In this document: one piece after another, positions 28,058 through 40,966 of the stretch
Layout of the letters: every line of letters starts with the position of its first letter
Position numbering within the stretch: position 1 is the first letter of the stretch
Position numbers and translations under genes: made by a program
Notes under the pieces: generated by a model
Told to the model about the DNA's origin: nothing
Seen by the model: only the letters and a program-made list of their open reading frames with translations
Databases searched by the model: none
From: JAMHWF01 sp048500255
GTDB lineage: Bacteria; Pseudomonadota; Gammaproteobacteria; Burkholderiales; Burkholderiaceae_C
Assembly: GCA_048500255.1 (NCBI GenBank)
Contig: JASNYH010000004.1
Location: 62,001 to 126,000, forward strand
Length of the DNA: 64,000 nt
Reading direction: 5' to 3'

Positions 28058-28396
28058 TCAGACGGCCGCTTCGTCGATCTCGCCGGTGCGGATGCGCACG
28101 ACCTGCTCGACGCTGGTGACGAAGATCTTGCCGTCGCCGATCTTGCCCGTCTTGGCGGCCTTGACGACGGCCTCGATGCAGCGATCGACGTCGGCGTCCT
28201 TGACGACGACCTCGATCTTGACCTTGGGCAGGAAGTCGACCACGTACTCGGCGCCGCGATACAGCTCGGTGTGGCCCTTCTGGCGGCCGAAGCCCTTGAC
28301 CTCGGTGACGGTCAGCCCCGTCACGCCGACCTCGGCCAGCGACTCGCGCACCTCTTCGAGCTTGAACGGTTTGATGATCGCGGTGATCTGCTTCAT
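28058..28396 (-). CDS. glnB: nitrogen regulatory PII protein (GlnB/GlnK)
   Basis: 112 residues. PII trimers sense 2-oxoglutarate and ATP/ADP and control glutamine synthetase, AmtB and NtrB. T-loop Tyr51 (uridylylation site) is in GHTELYRGAEYVVDF, and VKDADVDRCIEAVVKAAKTGKIGDGKIFV is the C-terminal signature. The ATG at 28396 gives the canonical MKQITAIIKPFKL; the upstream extension is rejected. No amtB gene adjoins, while nadE lies directly upstream, an arrangement common in betaproteobacteria for glnB. The choice of glnB over glnK is by context only. Confidence 0.92.
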   Translation of the reverse strand: MKQITAIIKPFKLEEVRESLAEVGVTGLTVTEVKGFGRQKGHTELYRGAEYVVDFLPKVKIEVVVKDADVDRCIEAVVKAAKTGKIGDGKIFVTSVEQVVRIRTGEIDEAAV

Positions 28397-28447
28397 GGCG
28401 GGCTCCGGACCGGTGTGTCGATTGGCACCTAGTGTAGTCGGCACCGT

Positions 28448-30124
<1,677 letters not shown>

Positions 30125-31297
30125 ATGCGTGAGCAGGGAAAAGGCTCGAACGATTATGTCATCCGCCTCGTCGACGACATCGAGTCCCTCGACGCCGTGC
30201 GGTGGAATGCGCTCGTCGACGCGCAGCCGTCGGCGACGCCCTTCGTGCGCCACGAATACCTCGCCGCGCTCGAGCGCTCGGGCTGTGCCGGCGCCGACAC
30301 CGGCTGGACGCCGCGCCACGTCGCCGTCGAGCGCGCCGGCGTGCTCGTCGCCGCCTGCCCGCTCTACCTGAAGGAGCATTCGTACGGCGAGTACGTGTTC
30401 GACTGGGCCTGGGCCGACGCCTACCGCCGCCACGGCCTGGCCTACTACCCCAAGCTGCTGTCGGCCGTGCCGTTCACGCCGGTGCCCGGGCCGCGCCTGC
30501 TCGCGCACGACGACGCGCTGCGCCGCGTGCTGCTCGATGCGCTGGCGGCGCTGGTGCGCGAGTCGGGGTTGTCGTCGGCGCACCTGCTGTTCGTCGACGA
30601 CGCCGACCGGCGCGCCGCGCAGGCCGCCGGCTGGCTGCTGCGCGGCGGCGTGCAGTTCCACTGGACGAACCGCGCGCCCGAGCCCTGGGCCGACTTCGCC
30701 GACTTCCTCGCGTCCATGCAGCGCGACAAGCGCAAGAAGATCCAGCAGGAGCGCCGCCGCGTGCGCGACGCCGGCGTGAGCTACCGGACGCTCGCCGGCC
30801 GCGAGATCGCGCAAGCCGACTGGGACTACTTCTATCGCTGCTACACGCTGACCTACCGCGCGCACGGCTCGACGCCCTACCTCACGCGCGAGTTCTTCGC
30901 GCGCATGGCGGCGACGATGGCGGCGCACTGGGTGATGTTCGTCGCCGAGCGCGACGGGCGGCCTGTTGCAGCGTCTCTCGTCGCCGTCGACGCAGAGCGC
31001 GGCGCGGCCTACGGCCGCTACTGGGGCGCGACGCAGCCGCTGCCCTGCCTGCACTTCGACGCCTGCTACTACGAGCCGCTGGCCTGGTGCATCGCGCAGC
31101 GCTATCGGCGCTTCGAGGGCGGCGCGCAGGGCGAGCACAAGATGGCGCGCGGCCTGCTGCCGGTACCGACGGCATCGGCGCACTGGCTCGCGCACCCCGA
31201 GTTCGCGCGCGCGGTCGCCGACTTCCTGCAGCGCGAGGGCCGCGCGATCGACGACTACGTCGACGAGCTCAACGAGCGCCGGCCGTTCAAGGCTTGA
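30125..31297 (+). CDS. DUF482/COG3146 GNAT-fold protein
   Basis: 390 residues of the DUF482 family (peptidogalycan biosynthesis/recognition, GNAT-like). Conserved stretches: VRHEYLAALERSGC, CPLYLKEHSYGEYVFDWAWADAY, FPVPGPRLL-like FTPVPGPRLL, SMQRDKRKKIQQERRRV and the closing HFDACYYEPLAWCIAQRYRRFEGGAQGEHKMARGLLP. The biochemical function is not established; the fold resembles Fem-type aminoacyl transferases. The ATG at 30125 is the only suitable start and abuts the nadE start. The 3' end overlaps the convergent M16 peptidase gene by 11 bp. Confidence 0.88.
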   Translation: MREQGKGSNDYVIRLVDDIESLDAVRWNALVDAQPSATPFVRHEYLAALERSGCAGADTGWTPRHVAVERAGVLVAACPLYLKEHSYGEYVFDWAWADAYRRHGLAYYPKLLSAVPFTPVPGPRLLAHDDALRRVLLDALAALVRESGLSSAHLLFVDDADRRAAQAAGWLLRGGVQFHWTNRAPEPWADFADFLASMQRDKRKKIQQERRRVRDAGVSYRTLAGREIAQADWDYFYRCYTLTYRAHGSTPYLTREFFARMAATMAAHWVMFVAERDGRPVAASLVAVDAERGAAYGRYWGATQPLPCLHFDACYYEPLAWCIAQRYRRFEGGAQGEHKMARGLLPVPTASAHWLAHPEFARAVADFLQREGRAIDDYVDELNERRPFKA

Positions 31298-34010
31298 AGT
31301 CGCCGGCCACGCCGGTGACGAAGGTCGCCGGCTTCAGGTGGCGGCGCAGCGCCGCGTCGACCTCGGCCAGCGTCGCCGCGGCGATCGCCTCGTCGACGCG
31401 CTGCGAGAGGAACAGGTCGCGCCCGAGGTAGAGGTTGTGCGCGAGCAGCCCGGCGAGCACGCCGTCCTGCGAGCGCGCCAGGCGGCGCCCGGCCAGCAGT
31501 CCCTGCTTGGCCTCGTCGAGCTCGCGCTGCGTGAAGCCCTCTTTCAGCGCACGTGCGATCTCCTCGTCGAATGCGCGCTCGACGCGCGCGCGGTTCTGCG
31601 GCGCGAAGATGGCCGATGCCTCCCACGTCGACGCCGGCTCGTGCGCACTCCAGTCGATGCCGGCACCGACGTCGTACGACAAGCCCTCCTGCTCGCGCAC
31701 GCGCCGCCACAGCCGCGAGTTGCCGCCCTGGCCGAGGATGCGGCTGGCCAGCAGCAGGCGCGGATAGTCGGCGTCGAGGTCGTTGGCCGCGATCGGCTGG
31801 CGCACCTGCATGACGGCGTTCTGCTTGTCGGGCGTGGCGATCACGATGCGCGTCGGCGCGCGCTCGACGAGCGGCGTCGGCACGCGCGTGAACGGCGCGG
31901 GCGAGCGCCAGGAGCCGAACGCGCGCTCCAGCGCGGCGCGCGTCGCGGCGACATCGAGGTCGCCGCTGGCGGCGAACTCGGCGCGGCTAGTGCCGTACCA
32001 GCGGGCGTGGAAGTCGCGCAGCTGCGCCGCCGTGACGGCGCGCACGTCGGCCGCCATCTCGTCGAAGCTGCGCGCATGGCGCACGTCGCCGCGCGGATAG
32101 GGGTCGCCGTGGCGCGCCATGGCGTTGGCGACGAGCGCCTCGGGCTCCTTGCGCTGCGCCTCGATCATCGCGAGCATCTGCGCGCGCAGCTCCTCGAGCT
32201 GGTCGTCGGGGAACGCCGCCTCGCGCAGCACCTCGCCGACCAGCTCGATCACCGCCGGCAGCCGATCGCGCAGCGACGTGATCGACACCGTGGCGGTCGA
32301 CGAGGTTCCGCCGAAGCGCACGCTCGACTGCAGTTGGTCGATGCGGTCCTGGATCTGCTGGCGCGTCAGCTTCGCCGTGCCGCGGTCGAGCAGCGCGGCG
32401 ACGAACTCGGCGACCTGGCCCTGGCCCTTCAGACTCTGCTCGTCGCCGAAGTGCAGCACGAGGCGCGCCTGCACGGCGCCGCCGCGCGAGCCCTTGGGCA
32501 GCAGCGCGAGCTTCATGCCGCTGGCCAGCGCCGAGCGTTGCACGCGCGCCTCGATGTTGGCCGGCGTCGGCTCGAAGGCTTCGGCCTGCGCGTGCGCCGG
32601 GTCGCCCTTGTAGCCCTTCAACATGGCGGCGACGTCGACGCGCTCGGGCGGCGGCGCGCGCAGCGGCTGCTCGGTCGGCACCCAGGTGCCGACGACGCGG
32701 TTGGCCGGCACGAAGTACCGCGTCGCGACGCGCTGCACGTCGGCGAGCTGCAGCGCGCGCATGCGGTCGCGGTGCAGGAAGAACAGCCGCCAGTCACCCA
32801 GCGCGATGCTGTCGGACAGCGCGACGCCGACCTGATCCGTGTTCGTGAAACGCCGGTTCCACTCGTTGAGCCACTGCGCCTTGGCGCGCCCCAGCTCCTC
32901 GGCCGTGACCGGCTCGCGCGCCAGCGACTCGATCGCCGCGACGAGCGCGTCGCGCGCCGCGGCGACGTCCTGCCCCGGCGCGAGTTGGGCGCCGAACATG
33001 GCGGCGCCCGGGTCGGCGAGGTCCCAGGCGAAGCCCCACACGGACGCCGCGCGCTGCGTCTGCACGAGCTGGCGGTGCAGCCGCCCCGACGGCGTGTCGG
33101 CGAGGATCTGCGCCGCCGCCTCGATCGCCGTGAAGTCGGGATGCGCGGCGGCCGGCGTGTGATAGGCGGCCAGCAGCAACGGCACGCCGCCCGTGCGCCG
33201 CACCATGTAGCTGCGCTCGCCGTCCTGCGCAGGTTCGAGCGTGTACAGCCGCGGCAGCACGCGCGCCGGCCTCGGGATGGCGCCGAACGCGCGATGCACC
33301 CAGCCGAGCACGCGCGCCGTGTCGAAGCGCCCGGCGACGATCAGCGTCGCGTTGTCGGGCTGGTAGTAGGTACGGTAGAAGGCCTGCAGCCGGCCGATGT
33401 CGACGTTCTCGACATCGGAGCGCGCGCCGATCGTCGGCTTGCCGTAGTTGTGCCACTGGAACAGCGTGGCCATCGCGCGCTGCCACATCACGCGCTGGGG
33501 ATCGTTCTCGCCGCGCTCCATCTCGTTGCGCACGACGGTCATCTCGCTGTCGAGGTCCTTCTTCGCGATGTGGCTGTTGACCATCGCGTCGGCCTGCCAC
33601 TCGAGATACCACTGCAGGTTGGCGTCGTCGGCGGCGAAGCTGGCGAAGTAGTTGGTGCGATCGAAACTCGTCGTGCCGTTGGCGCGCAGGCCGCGGCGCG
33701 TGAACTCGGCCCACACCTCGGGGTGCTTGGGCGAGCCCTTGAAGATCAGGTGTTCGAGCAGGTGCGCCATGCCCGTCTCGCCGTAGCTCTCGTGGCGCGA
33801 GCCGACGCGGTAGGTCAGGTTGACCGTCGTCGTCGGCTTGGCGTTGTCGGGCACGAGCAGCACCTGCAGGCCGTTGGCGAGGCGGTACTCGCTGATGCCC
33901 TCGACGGTCTGCACCGCCTGCAGCGGCGGCGGCGCTTCGCTGCGCGCCCAGGCCGGCGCACCGCCGAGCAGCGACGCGACCAGCCACAGCAGCAGCGCGA
34001 GGCGCTTCAC
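31287..34010 (-). CDS. exported M16 (insulinase/pitrilysin) zinc peptidase
   Basis: 907 residues. The N-terminal signal peptide (KRLALLLWLVASLLGGAPAWA) targets it to the periplasm. The inverted zinc motif HLLEH at residues 83-87 (GMAHLLEHLIF), with downstream NEMERGEND supplying the third ligand, shows an active first M16 domain. A second, inactive M16 domain covers about 480-900, so both halves of the clamshell are in one chain. The start is a GTG at 34010 overlapping the ppa stop (GTGA), so translation is probably coupled to the pyrophosphatase. It overlaps the convergent DUF482 gene by 11 bp. Confidence 0.9.
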   Translation of the reverse strand: MKRLALLLWLVASLLGGAPAWARSEAPPPLQAVQTVEGISEYRLANGLQVLLVPDNAKPTTTVNLTYRVGSRHESYGETGMAHLLEHLIFKGSPKHPEVWAEFTRRGLRANGTTSFDRTNYFASFAADDANLQWYLEWQADAMVNSHIAKKDLDSEMTVVRNEMERGENDPQRVMWQRAMATLFQWHNYGKPTIGARSDVENVDIGRLQAFYRTYYQPDNATLIVAGRFDTARVLGWVHRAFGAIPRPARVLPRLYTLEPAQDGERSYMVRRTGGVPLLLAAYHTPAAAHPDFTAIEAAAQILADTPSGRLHRQLVQTQRAASVWGFAWDLADPGAAMFGAQLAPGQDVAAARDALVAAIESLAREPVTAEELGRAKAQWLNEWNRRFTNTDQVGVALSDSIALGDWRLFFLHRDRMRALQLADVQRVATRYFVPANRVVGTWVPTEQPLRAPPPERVDVAAMLKGYKGDPAHAQAEAFEPTPANIEARVQRSALASGMKLALLPKGSRGGAVQARLVLHFGDEQSLKGQGQVAEFVAALLDRGTAKLTRQQIQDRIDQLQSSVRFGGTSSTATVSITSLRDRLPAVIELVGEVLREAAFPDDQLEELRAQMLAMIEAQRKEPEALVANAMARHGDPYPRGDVRHARSFDEMAADVRAVTAAQLRDFHARWYGTSRAEFAASGDLDVAATRAALERAFGSWRSPAPFTRVPTPLVERAPTRIVIATPDKQNAVMQVRQPIAANDLDADYPRLLLASRILGQGGNSRLWRRVREQEGLSYDVGAGIDWSAHEPASTWEASAIFAPQNRARVERAFDEEIARALKEGFTQRELDEAKQGLLAGRRLARSQDGVLAGLLAHNLYLGRDLFLSQRVDEAIAAATLAEVDAALRRHLKPATFVTGVAGDFKP

Positions 34011-34543
34011 GCGGCGGTCGCCCGGAAGCGCTCGATGCCCGAGCGGATCTCCTCGCGCGCGGCGTCGGGGCCCTCCCAGCCGCGCACCTTGACCCATTTG
34101 CCCGGCTCGAGGTCCTTGTAGTGCTCGAAGAAGTGCTGGATCTGCTGCAGCCGCAGGTCCGCCATGTCCTCCGGTTTCTGCCAGTGGCGGTAGATCGGCA
34201 GGATCTTGTCGATCGGCACGGCCAGCAGCTTGGCGTCGCCGCCGGCCTCGTCCTCCATGTTGAGCACGCCGATCGGCCGGCAGGTCACGACGACGCCGGG
34301 AATCAGCGGATACGGCGTGATGACGAGCACGTCGCACGGATCGCCGTCCTCCGACAGCGTGTCGGGCACGTAGCCGTAGTTGCAGGGGTAGTGCATCGCC
34401 GTGCTCATGAAGCGATCGACGAAGATCGCCCCCGACTCCTTGTCGACCTCGTACTTGATCGGATCGGCCGCCATCGGGATCTCGATGATGACGTTGAACT
34501 CGTCGGGCGCGTTGGCGCCCGGGGTGACGTGCTTCAGGCTCAT
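34007..34543 (-). CDS. ppa: inorganic pyrophosphatase (soluble family I)
   Basis: 178 residues. It hydrolyses cytoplasmic PPi to phosphate. Conserved metal-binding stretch: YGYVPDTLSEDGDPCDVLVI; also NVIIEIPMAADPIKYEVDKESGAIFVDRFMSTAMHYPCNYG, and GDAKLLAVP. It is divergent from a gene for a membrane H+-pyrophosphatase, so the two PPi-consuming enzymes share an intergenic region of 233 bp, giving the cell a choice between wasting and conserving PPi energy. The M16 gene overlaps its stop codon. Confidence 0.96.
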   Translation of the reverse strand: MSLKHVTPGANAPDEFNVIIEIPMAADPIKYEVDKESGAIFVDRFMSTAMHYPCNYGYVPDTLSEDGDPCDVLVITPYPLIPGVVVTCRPIGVLNMEDEAGGDAKLLAVPIDKILPIYRHWQKPEDMADLRLQQIQHFFEHYKDLEPGKWVKVRGWEGPDAAREEIRSGIERFRATAA

Positions 34544-34776
34544 GGGAATCGGGTTCGGGCTACGGGGGAAACCCGCATTCTAGGTGTCCGATCCCGGTGC
34601 CGCTGTAAGCCTCGCGTAGCCATGGGCGCCGACAATCGGCGCGGCTTGCGTTGCCGGAATCCTACGTTTCCCGTAGTAGCATGCGCGGCGCATCGGCGGC
34701 GCGCCGGCTCGGCGGGAAGCCGCGCGCTGCGATAACGACGAAGTGAATTGAACCGCAACGAGGAAGGAGATCCTTG

Positions 34777-37209
<2,433 letters not shown>

Positions 37210-37228
37210 GCGCTGCACTCTCCCGAAA

Positions 37229-37259
37229 CGAAAAGGCCGGCTTGCGCCGGCCTTTTTCG
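37229..37259. terminator. strong bidirectional intrinsic terminator
   Basis: AAAAGGCCGGC (37231-37241) pairs with GCCGGCCTTTT (37246-37256) around the loop TTGC. A run of T follows on the plus strand and the A run serves the minus strand. It separates hppA from the convergent end of the hpa operon. Confidence 0.93.
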
Positions 37260-37281
37260 TTGCACGGTCGTTCGCGCCGCG

Positions 37282-38085
37282 TCAGACGAACCGGAACGAC
37301 ACGCTGCCCAGTGGCCCGTAGTCGGCGTGCAGGTTGTCGCCACGCGCGGCCGTCGTCGGCCGCGTGAACGAGCCGGCGAGCACGACGTCGCCGGCGTTCA
37401 GGCGCTCGCCGTGCGGCGCGATCTTGTTGGCCAGCCAGGCCACGCCGTTGCCCGGGTGGTTGAGCACGCCGGCGGCCAGCCCCGTCTCCTCGATCACGCC
37501 GTTCTTGTGCAGCAGCGCGCCGACCCAGCGCAGGTCGACGTCCATCGGCCGCACCGGCCGGCCGCCGAGCACGATGCCCGCGTTGGCGGCGAAGTCGGAG
37601 ATCGTGTCGTAGACCTTGCGCGGCGCCTTCGTCTCGCGATCGAACTGCTCGATGCGCGCGTCGATGATCTCGAGCGCCGGCACGACGTAGTCGGTGGCGC
37701 CGAGCACGTCGAACAGCGTCGCGCCCGGCCCCTCGATCGCACGGCCGAGCACGAAGGCGAGCTCGACCTCGACGCGCGGCGCGATGAAGCGCTCGACCGG
37801 GATGTCGCTGCCGTTGTCGAAGAACATGTCGTCCATCAGCGGCGCGTAGTCGGGCTCCGTGATCTGCGAGGCCTGCTGCATCGCGCGCGACGTGAGGCCG
37901 ATCTTGCGGCCCTTGATCGTGCGCCCGTCGGCGCGCTCGAGGGCGACCCAGGCGCGCTGGATCGCGTAGCCGTCGTCGATCGTCATGCCGGGATGCTGAC
38001 GCGAGAAGTGGCGCAGCTGCGTGCGCGTCTTGCGCGCGTCGTAGAGGCGGCGCGCGAGCGCGGCGATGGTGTCGTCGTCGAGCAT
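37282..38085 (-). CDS. hpaH: 2-oxohept-3-ene-1,7-dioate hydratase
   Basis: 267 residues of the hydratase/decarboxylase branch of the FAH superfamily (HpaH/MhpD-like): GLTSRAMQQASQITEPDYAPLMDDMFF, the metal-binding PRVEVELAFVLGR, and VLNHPGNGVAWLANKIAPHGERLNAGDVVLAGSFT. It adds water to the dienoate formed after decarboxylation, late in the homoprotocatechuate pathway. It is the last gene of the minus-strand hpa operon, 5 bp after hpaF. Normally hpaI (aldolase) follows; here the terminator at 37231 comes instead, so the aldolase must be elsewhere. Confidence 0.93.
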   Translation of the reverse strand: MLDDDTIAALARRLYDARKTRTQLRHFSRQHPGMTIDDGYAIQRAWVALERADGRTIKGRKIGLTSRAMQQASQITEPDYAPLMDDMFFDNGSDIPVERFIAPRVEVELAFVLGRAIEGPGATLFDVLGATDYVVPALEIIDARIEQFDRETKAPRKVYDTISDFAANAGIVLGGRPVRPMDVDLRWVGALLHKNGVIEETGLAAGVLNHPGNGVAWLANKIAPHGERLNAGDVVLAGSFTRPTTAARGDNLHADYGPLGSVSFRFV

Positions 38086-38090
38086 CTCGG

Positions 38091-38549
38091 TCAGTCCTTC
38101 TTGTCGTTGCCGCGAAACAGCGGATGCAGCGAGCTGAGCTTGGCGTCGAACACTTCGCGGCCCTCGTCGACCTGCACCGTCACGCCGAGGTGCTGGGCCG
38201 CGAACAGCGGCGCGAAATGCGCCTCGGCGCAGGCCTCGAGCGCGCGACCGATCGATGCATGCACCGCGGCACTGCGCCCGGCGCCGATGCGCAGGTTGAG
38301 GTAGGCGAAGGCGTAGTCGCCGCTGCCGCCGGCGGCGCGGCCGGCCGCGCCGCCGTCCGACACGGCGCTGTGCGCCGCCGGATAGGCCAGCACGCGCACG
38401 CCGCCGGGCGGGAAGACGGCGCGCCCCTGCTCGTCGCGCTCGGCGAGCATCGTGTCGGCGAGCTTGCGGCACAGCGCGGCCATGTCGGCACCGCCCTGCC
38501 CGACCGGCCGGTCGAGATTGGCGGTGTAGAGGATGACCAGGTGCGGCAT
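38091..38549 (-). CDS. hpaF: 5-carboxymethyl-2-hydroxymuconate delta-isomerase
   Basis: 152 residues of the CHMI/tautomerase family, starting MPHLVILYTANL with the catalytic Pro2 expected after methionine removal. DYAFAYLNLRIGAGRSAAVH and TVQVDEGREVFDAKLSSLHPLF are characteristic. It isomerises the ring-cleaved, oxidised muconate before decarboxylation. It fits between hpaD (4-bp gap) and hpaH (5-bp gap). The upstream in-frame extension to 38648 is antisense-like and is rejected. Confidence 0.93.
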   Translation of the reverse strand: MPHLVILYTANLDRPVGQGGADMAALCRKLADTMLAERDEQGRAVFPPGGVRVLAYPAAHSAVSDGGAAGRAAGGSGDYAFAYLNLRIGAGRSAAVHASIGRALEACAEAHFAPLFAAQHLGVTVQVDEGREVFDAKLSSLHPLFRGNDKKD

Positions 38550-38553
38550 CGGT

Positions 38554-39477
38554 TCACAGCCGCTGGAAGGCGCGATACGCCTCGGCCGCGCTGGCCTGCG
38601 CCGCAGGGATGGCACGCCCCGCCTGCGGCGTGACCGGGAAGATGGCATTGAGCTGCCCGGTGCCCGACGAGCCGAAGTACGGCGTCACGATCTCGACCTG
38701 GCCGTCGTAGTCGGACCAGCCGAGCGCGCCGAGCAGCATCGCCGTGTCGTGCATGAAGCCCTCGCCGTGGCCCTTGGTGGCGTACTCGGGCAGCATCTCG
38801 CAGAAGTCCTTCCAGTCGCCGCGCTTCCACATCTCGATCACTTCGCGGTCGAGCCGCTCGAGCAGCGGCGACCAGATCTTGTAGGCGTACTCGGGCGCCA
38901 GGCCATTCTGCGCGAAGCGGTGGCTCAGCGACCCGCTGGCGAGAAAGGCCACCGTTCCGTCGTAATGGTCCTCGACGGCGCGGCGCATCGCCCAGCCCAG
39001 GCGCGCGCTGTCGTTGAGGTAGTGCACCGTGCACAGCGCCGAGACCGAGATCGCCTTGAAGTGCTGGTCGGCATTCATGTAGCGCATCGGCACCAGCGTG
39101 CCGTACTCGGGGTCGAGCGTCGTCGCGTCGTGCGCGAGCGTCTCGACGCCCCACTCGTTGCACACCCGCGCCAGCAGCTTGCCGAGCTCCGGGTTGCCCG
39201 GACACTCGAACGGCATGTTGTGAATGAAGTGCGGCAGCTCGTTGCTGGTGTACAGCCCCTTGAAGTGCGGCGCGCAGTTGATGTGGTAGTTGGCGTTGAC
39301 GAGCCAGTGCGTGTCGAACACGACGATGGTGTCGACGCCCGCCTCGCGGCAACGCCGCCCGATTTCCTGGTGGCCCTCGATCGCGTCGGCGCGCGTGCCC
39401 TTGCGCGGGCCTTCGAGCTCGCTGAGATAGATCGACGGTACGTGAGTGACCTTGGCGGCAAGTGCGAGCTTTCCCAT
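38554..39477 (-). CDS. hpaD: 3,4-dihydroxyphenylacetate 2,3-dioxygenase (extradiol, class III)
   Basis: 307 residues of the LigB-type extradiol ring-cleavage superfamily. Iron-ligand candidates lie in KVTHVPSIYLSELEGPRKG and in VVFDTHWLVNANYHIN. SGSLSHRF and EGFMHDTAMLLGALGWSDYDG are typical of HpaD/HpcB. It opens homoprotocatechuate to the semialdehyde used by the next enzyme, HpaE. Spacing of 4 bp on each side indicates tight operon packing. Confidence 0.94.
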   Translation of the reverse strand: MGKLALAAKVTHVPSIYLSELEGPRKGTRADAIEGHQEIGRRCREAGVDTIVVFDTHWLVNANYHINCAPHFKGLYTSNELPHFIHNMPFECPGNPELGKLLARVCNEWGVETLAHDATTLDPEYGTLVPMRYMNADQHFKAISVSALCTVHYLNDSARLGWAMRRAVEDHYDGTVAFLASGSLSHRFAQNGLAPEYAYKIWSPLLERLDREVIEMWKRGDWKDFCEMLPEYATKGHGEGFMHDTAMLLGALGWSDYDGQVEIVTPYFGSSGTGQLNAIFPVTPQAGRAIPAAQASAAEAYRAFQRL

Positions 39478-39481
39478 GACT

Positions 39482-40942
39482 TCAAGCTCCCCAGTGAGGA
39501 ATGTGATGCGAACCCAGCGAGACGCAGACGTTCTTCGGCTCGAGGAAGACCTCGAAGCTCCACGTCCCGCCCTCGCGGCCCGTGCCCGATGCCTTGGTGC
39601 CGCCGAAGGGCTGGCGCAGGTCGCGCACGTTCTGGCTGTTGACGAAGCACATGCCGGCCTCGATCGCCGCGGCGACGCGATGCGCGCGGCCGAGGTTCTC
39701 GCTCCAGACGTAGCTCGACAGGCCGTAGGGGATGTCGTTGGCCTTCGCGATCGCGTCGGCCTCGTCGTCGAACGGGATCAGGCAGGCCACCGGGCCGAAG
39801 ATCTCTTCCTGTGCGATCCGCATGCGGTTGTCGACGTCGGCGAACACTGTCGGCTGCACGTAGTTGCCGCGACGCAGCCGCTCGGGCAGCGAGGCCGGCG
39901 CGTCGAGGCCGCCGGCGAGCAGCCGCGCGCCCTCCTTCGGGCCCAGCTCGATGTAGCTGCGCACCTTGGCCAGGTGCTGCGCGCTGACCATCGGGCCGAC
40001 GATCGTCTGCTCGTCGAGCGGGTCGCCGACCGGGATGCGGCGCGCACGCGCCGCGAATCGCTCGGCGAAGTCGGCATAGATCGAACGCTGCACCAGGATG
40101 CGCGATCCGGCGGTGCAGCGCTCGCCGTTGTTGGAGAAGATCATGAACACGGCGGCGTCGAGCGCACGATCGAGGTCGGCGTCGTCGAACACGACGAACG
40201 GGCTCTTGCCGCCGAGCTCCATCGAGAACTTCTTGAGCCCGGCGGAGCGCACGATGCGGTTGCCGGTGGCCGTCGAGCCGGTAAACGAGATGGCGCGCAC
40301 GTCGGGGTGCGCGACCAGCGGCTCGCCGGTCTCGGCGCCATAGCCGTGCACGACGTTGAGCACGCCCGGCGGCACGCCGGCCTCGAGCACCAGCTCGCCC
40401 AGGCGCGCCGCGGTCAGAGGTGACAGCTCGCTCATCTTGAGCACCGCCGTGTTGCCGAACGCAAGGCAGGGCGCGACCTTCCACGTCGCCGTCATGAACG
40501 GCACGTTCCACGGCGAGATCAGCGCGCACACGCCCACCGGGTGGAAGAGCGTGTAGTTCAGGTGCGTCGGCGTCGGATAGGTGTGGCCGTCGACGCGCGT
40601 GCACATCTCGGCGAAGTAGTGGAAGTTGTCGGCCGCGCGCGGGATGAGCTGCTTGCCGGTCTGCGCGATCGGCTGGCCGGTGTCGCGCGTCTCGGTCTGC
40701 GCCAGCTCGGGCACGTGCTGCGCGATCAGGTCGCCCAGGCGCCGCATCGTGCGCGCGCGCTCGGCCGCGGGCCTCGCTGCCCATGCCGGGAACGCCGCCT
40801 TGGCGCTGGCGACGGCGGCGTCGACTTCGGCGGTTCCGCCGCGCGCCACGTCGGCGAGCACCTCCTGCGTCGCCGGGTCGATCGTCTGGAAGGTTTCGCG
40901 GCTGGCGACGGGCTTGCCGTCGATCAGGTGCTGCACATGCAT
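39482..40942 (-). CDS. hpaE: 5-carboxymethyl-2-hydroxymuconate semialdehyde dehydrogenase
   Basis: 486 residues, NAD-dependent aldehyde dehydrogenase superfamily. Catalytic Cys276 is in NNGERCTAGSRIL, the general-base Glu in FSMELGGKSPFVVF, and the cofactor loop is SFTGSTATGNRI. It oxidises the ring-fission semialdehyde to 5-carboxymethyl-2-hydroxymuconate. Position between hpaG2 (24-bp gap) and hpaD identifies it within the family; sequence alone would only say aldehyde dehydrogenase. Confidence 0.93.
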   Translation of the reverse strand: MHVQHLIDGKPVASRETFQTIDPATQEVLADVARGGTAEVDAAVASAKAAFPAWAARPAAERARTMRRLGDLIAQHVPELAQTETRDTGQPIAQTGKQLIPRAADNFHYFAEMCTRVDGHTYPTPTHLNYTLFHPVGVCALISPWNVPFMTATWKVAPCLAFGNTAVLKMSELSPLTAARLGELVLEAGVPPGVLNVVHGYGAETGEPLVAHPDVRAISFTGSTATGNRIVRSAGLKKFSMELGGKSPFVVFDDADLDRALDAAVFMIFSNNGERCTAGSRILVQRSIYADFAERFAARARRIPVGDPLDEQTIVGPMVSAQHLAKVRSYIELGPKEGARLLAGGLDAPASLPERLRRGNYVQPTVFADVDNRMRIAQEEIFGPVACLIPFDDEADAIAKANDIPYGLSSYVWSENLGRAHRVAAAIEAGMCFVNSQNVRDLRQPFGGTKASGTGREGGTWSFEVFLEPKNVCVSLGSHHIPHWGA

Positions 40943-40966
40943 GTCGGAGGCTCCGGGGAAGATGAT

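Noticed and set aside
28397..28444. Sixteen-residue N-terminal extension of the PII protein
   Set aside because: PII proteins begin at MKQITAIIKP, and the extension would be unique in the family.
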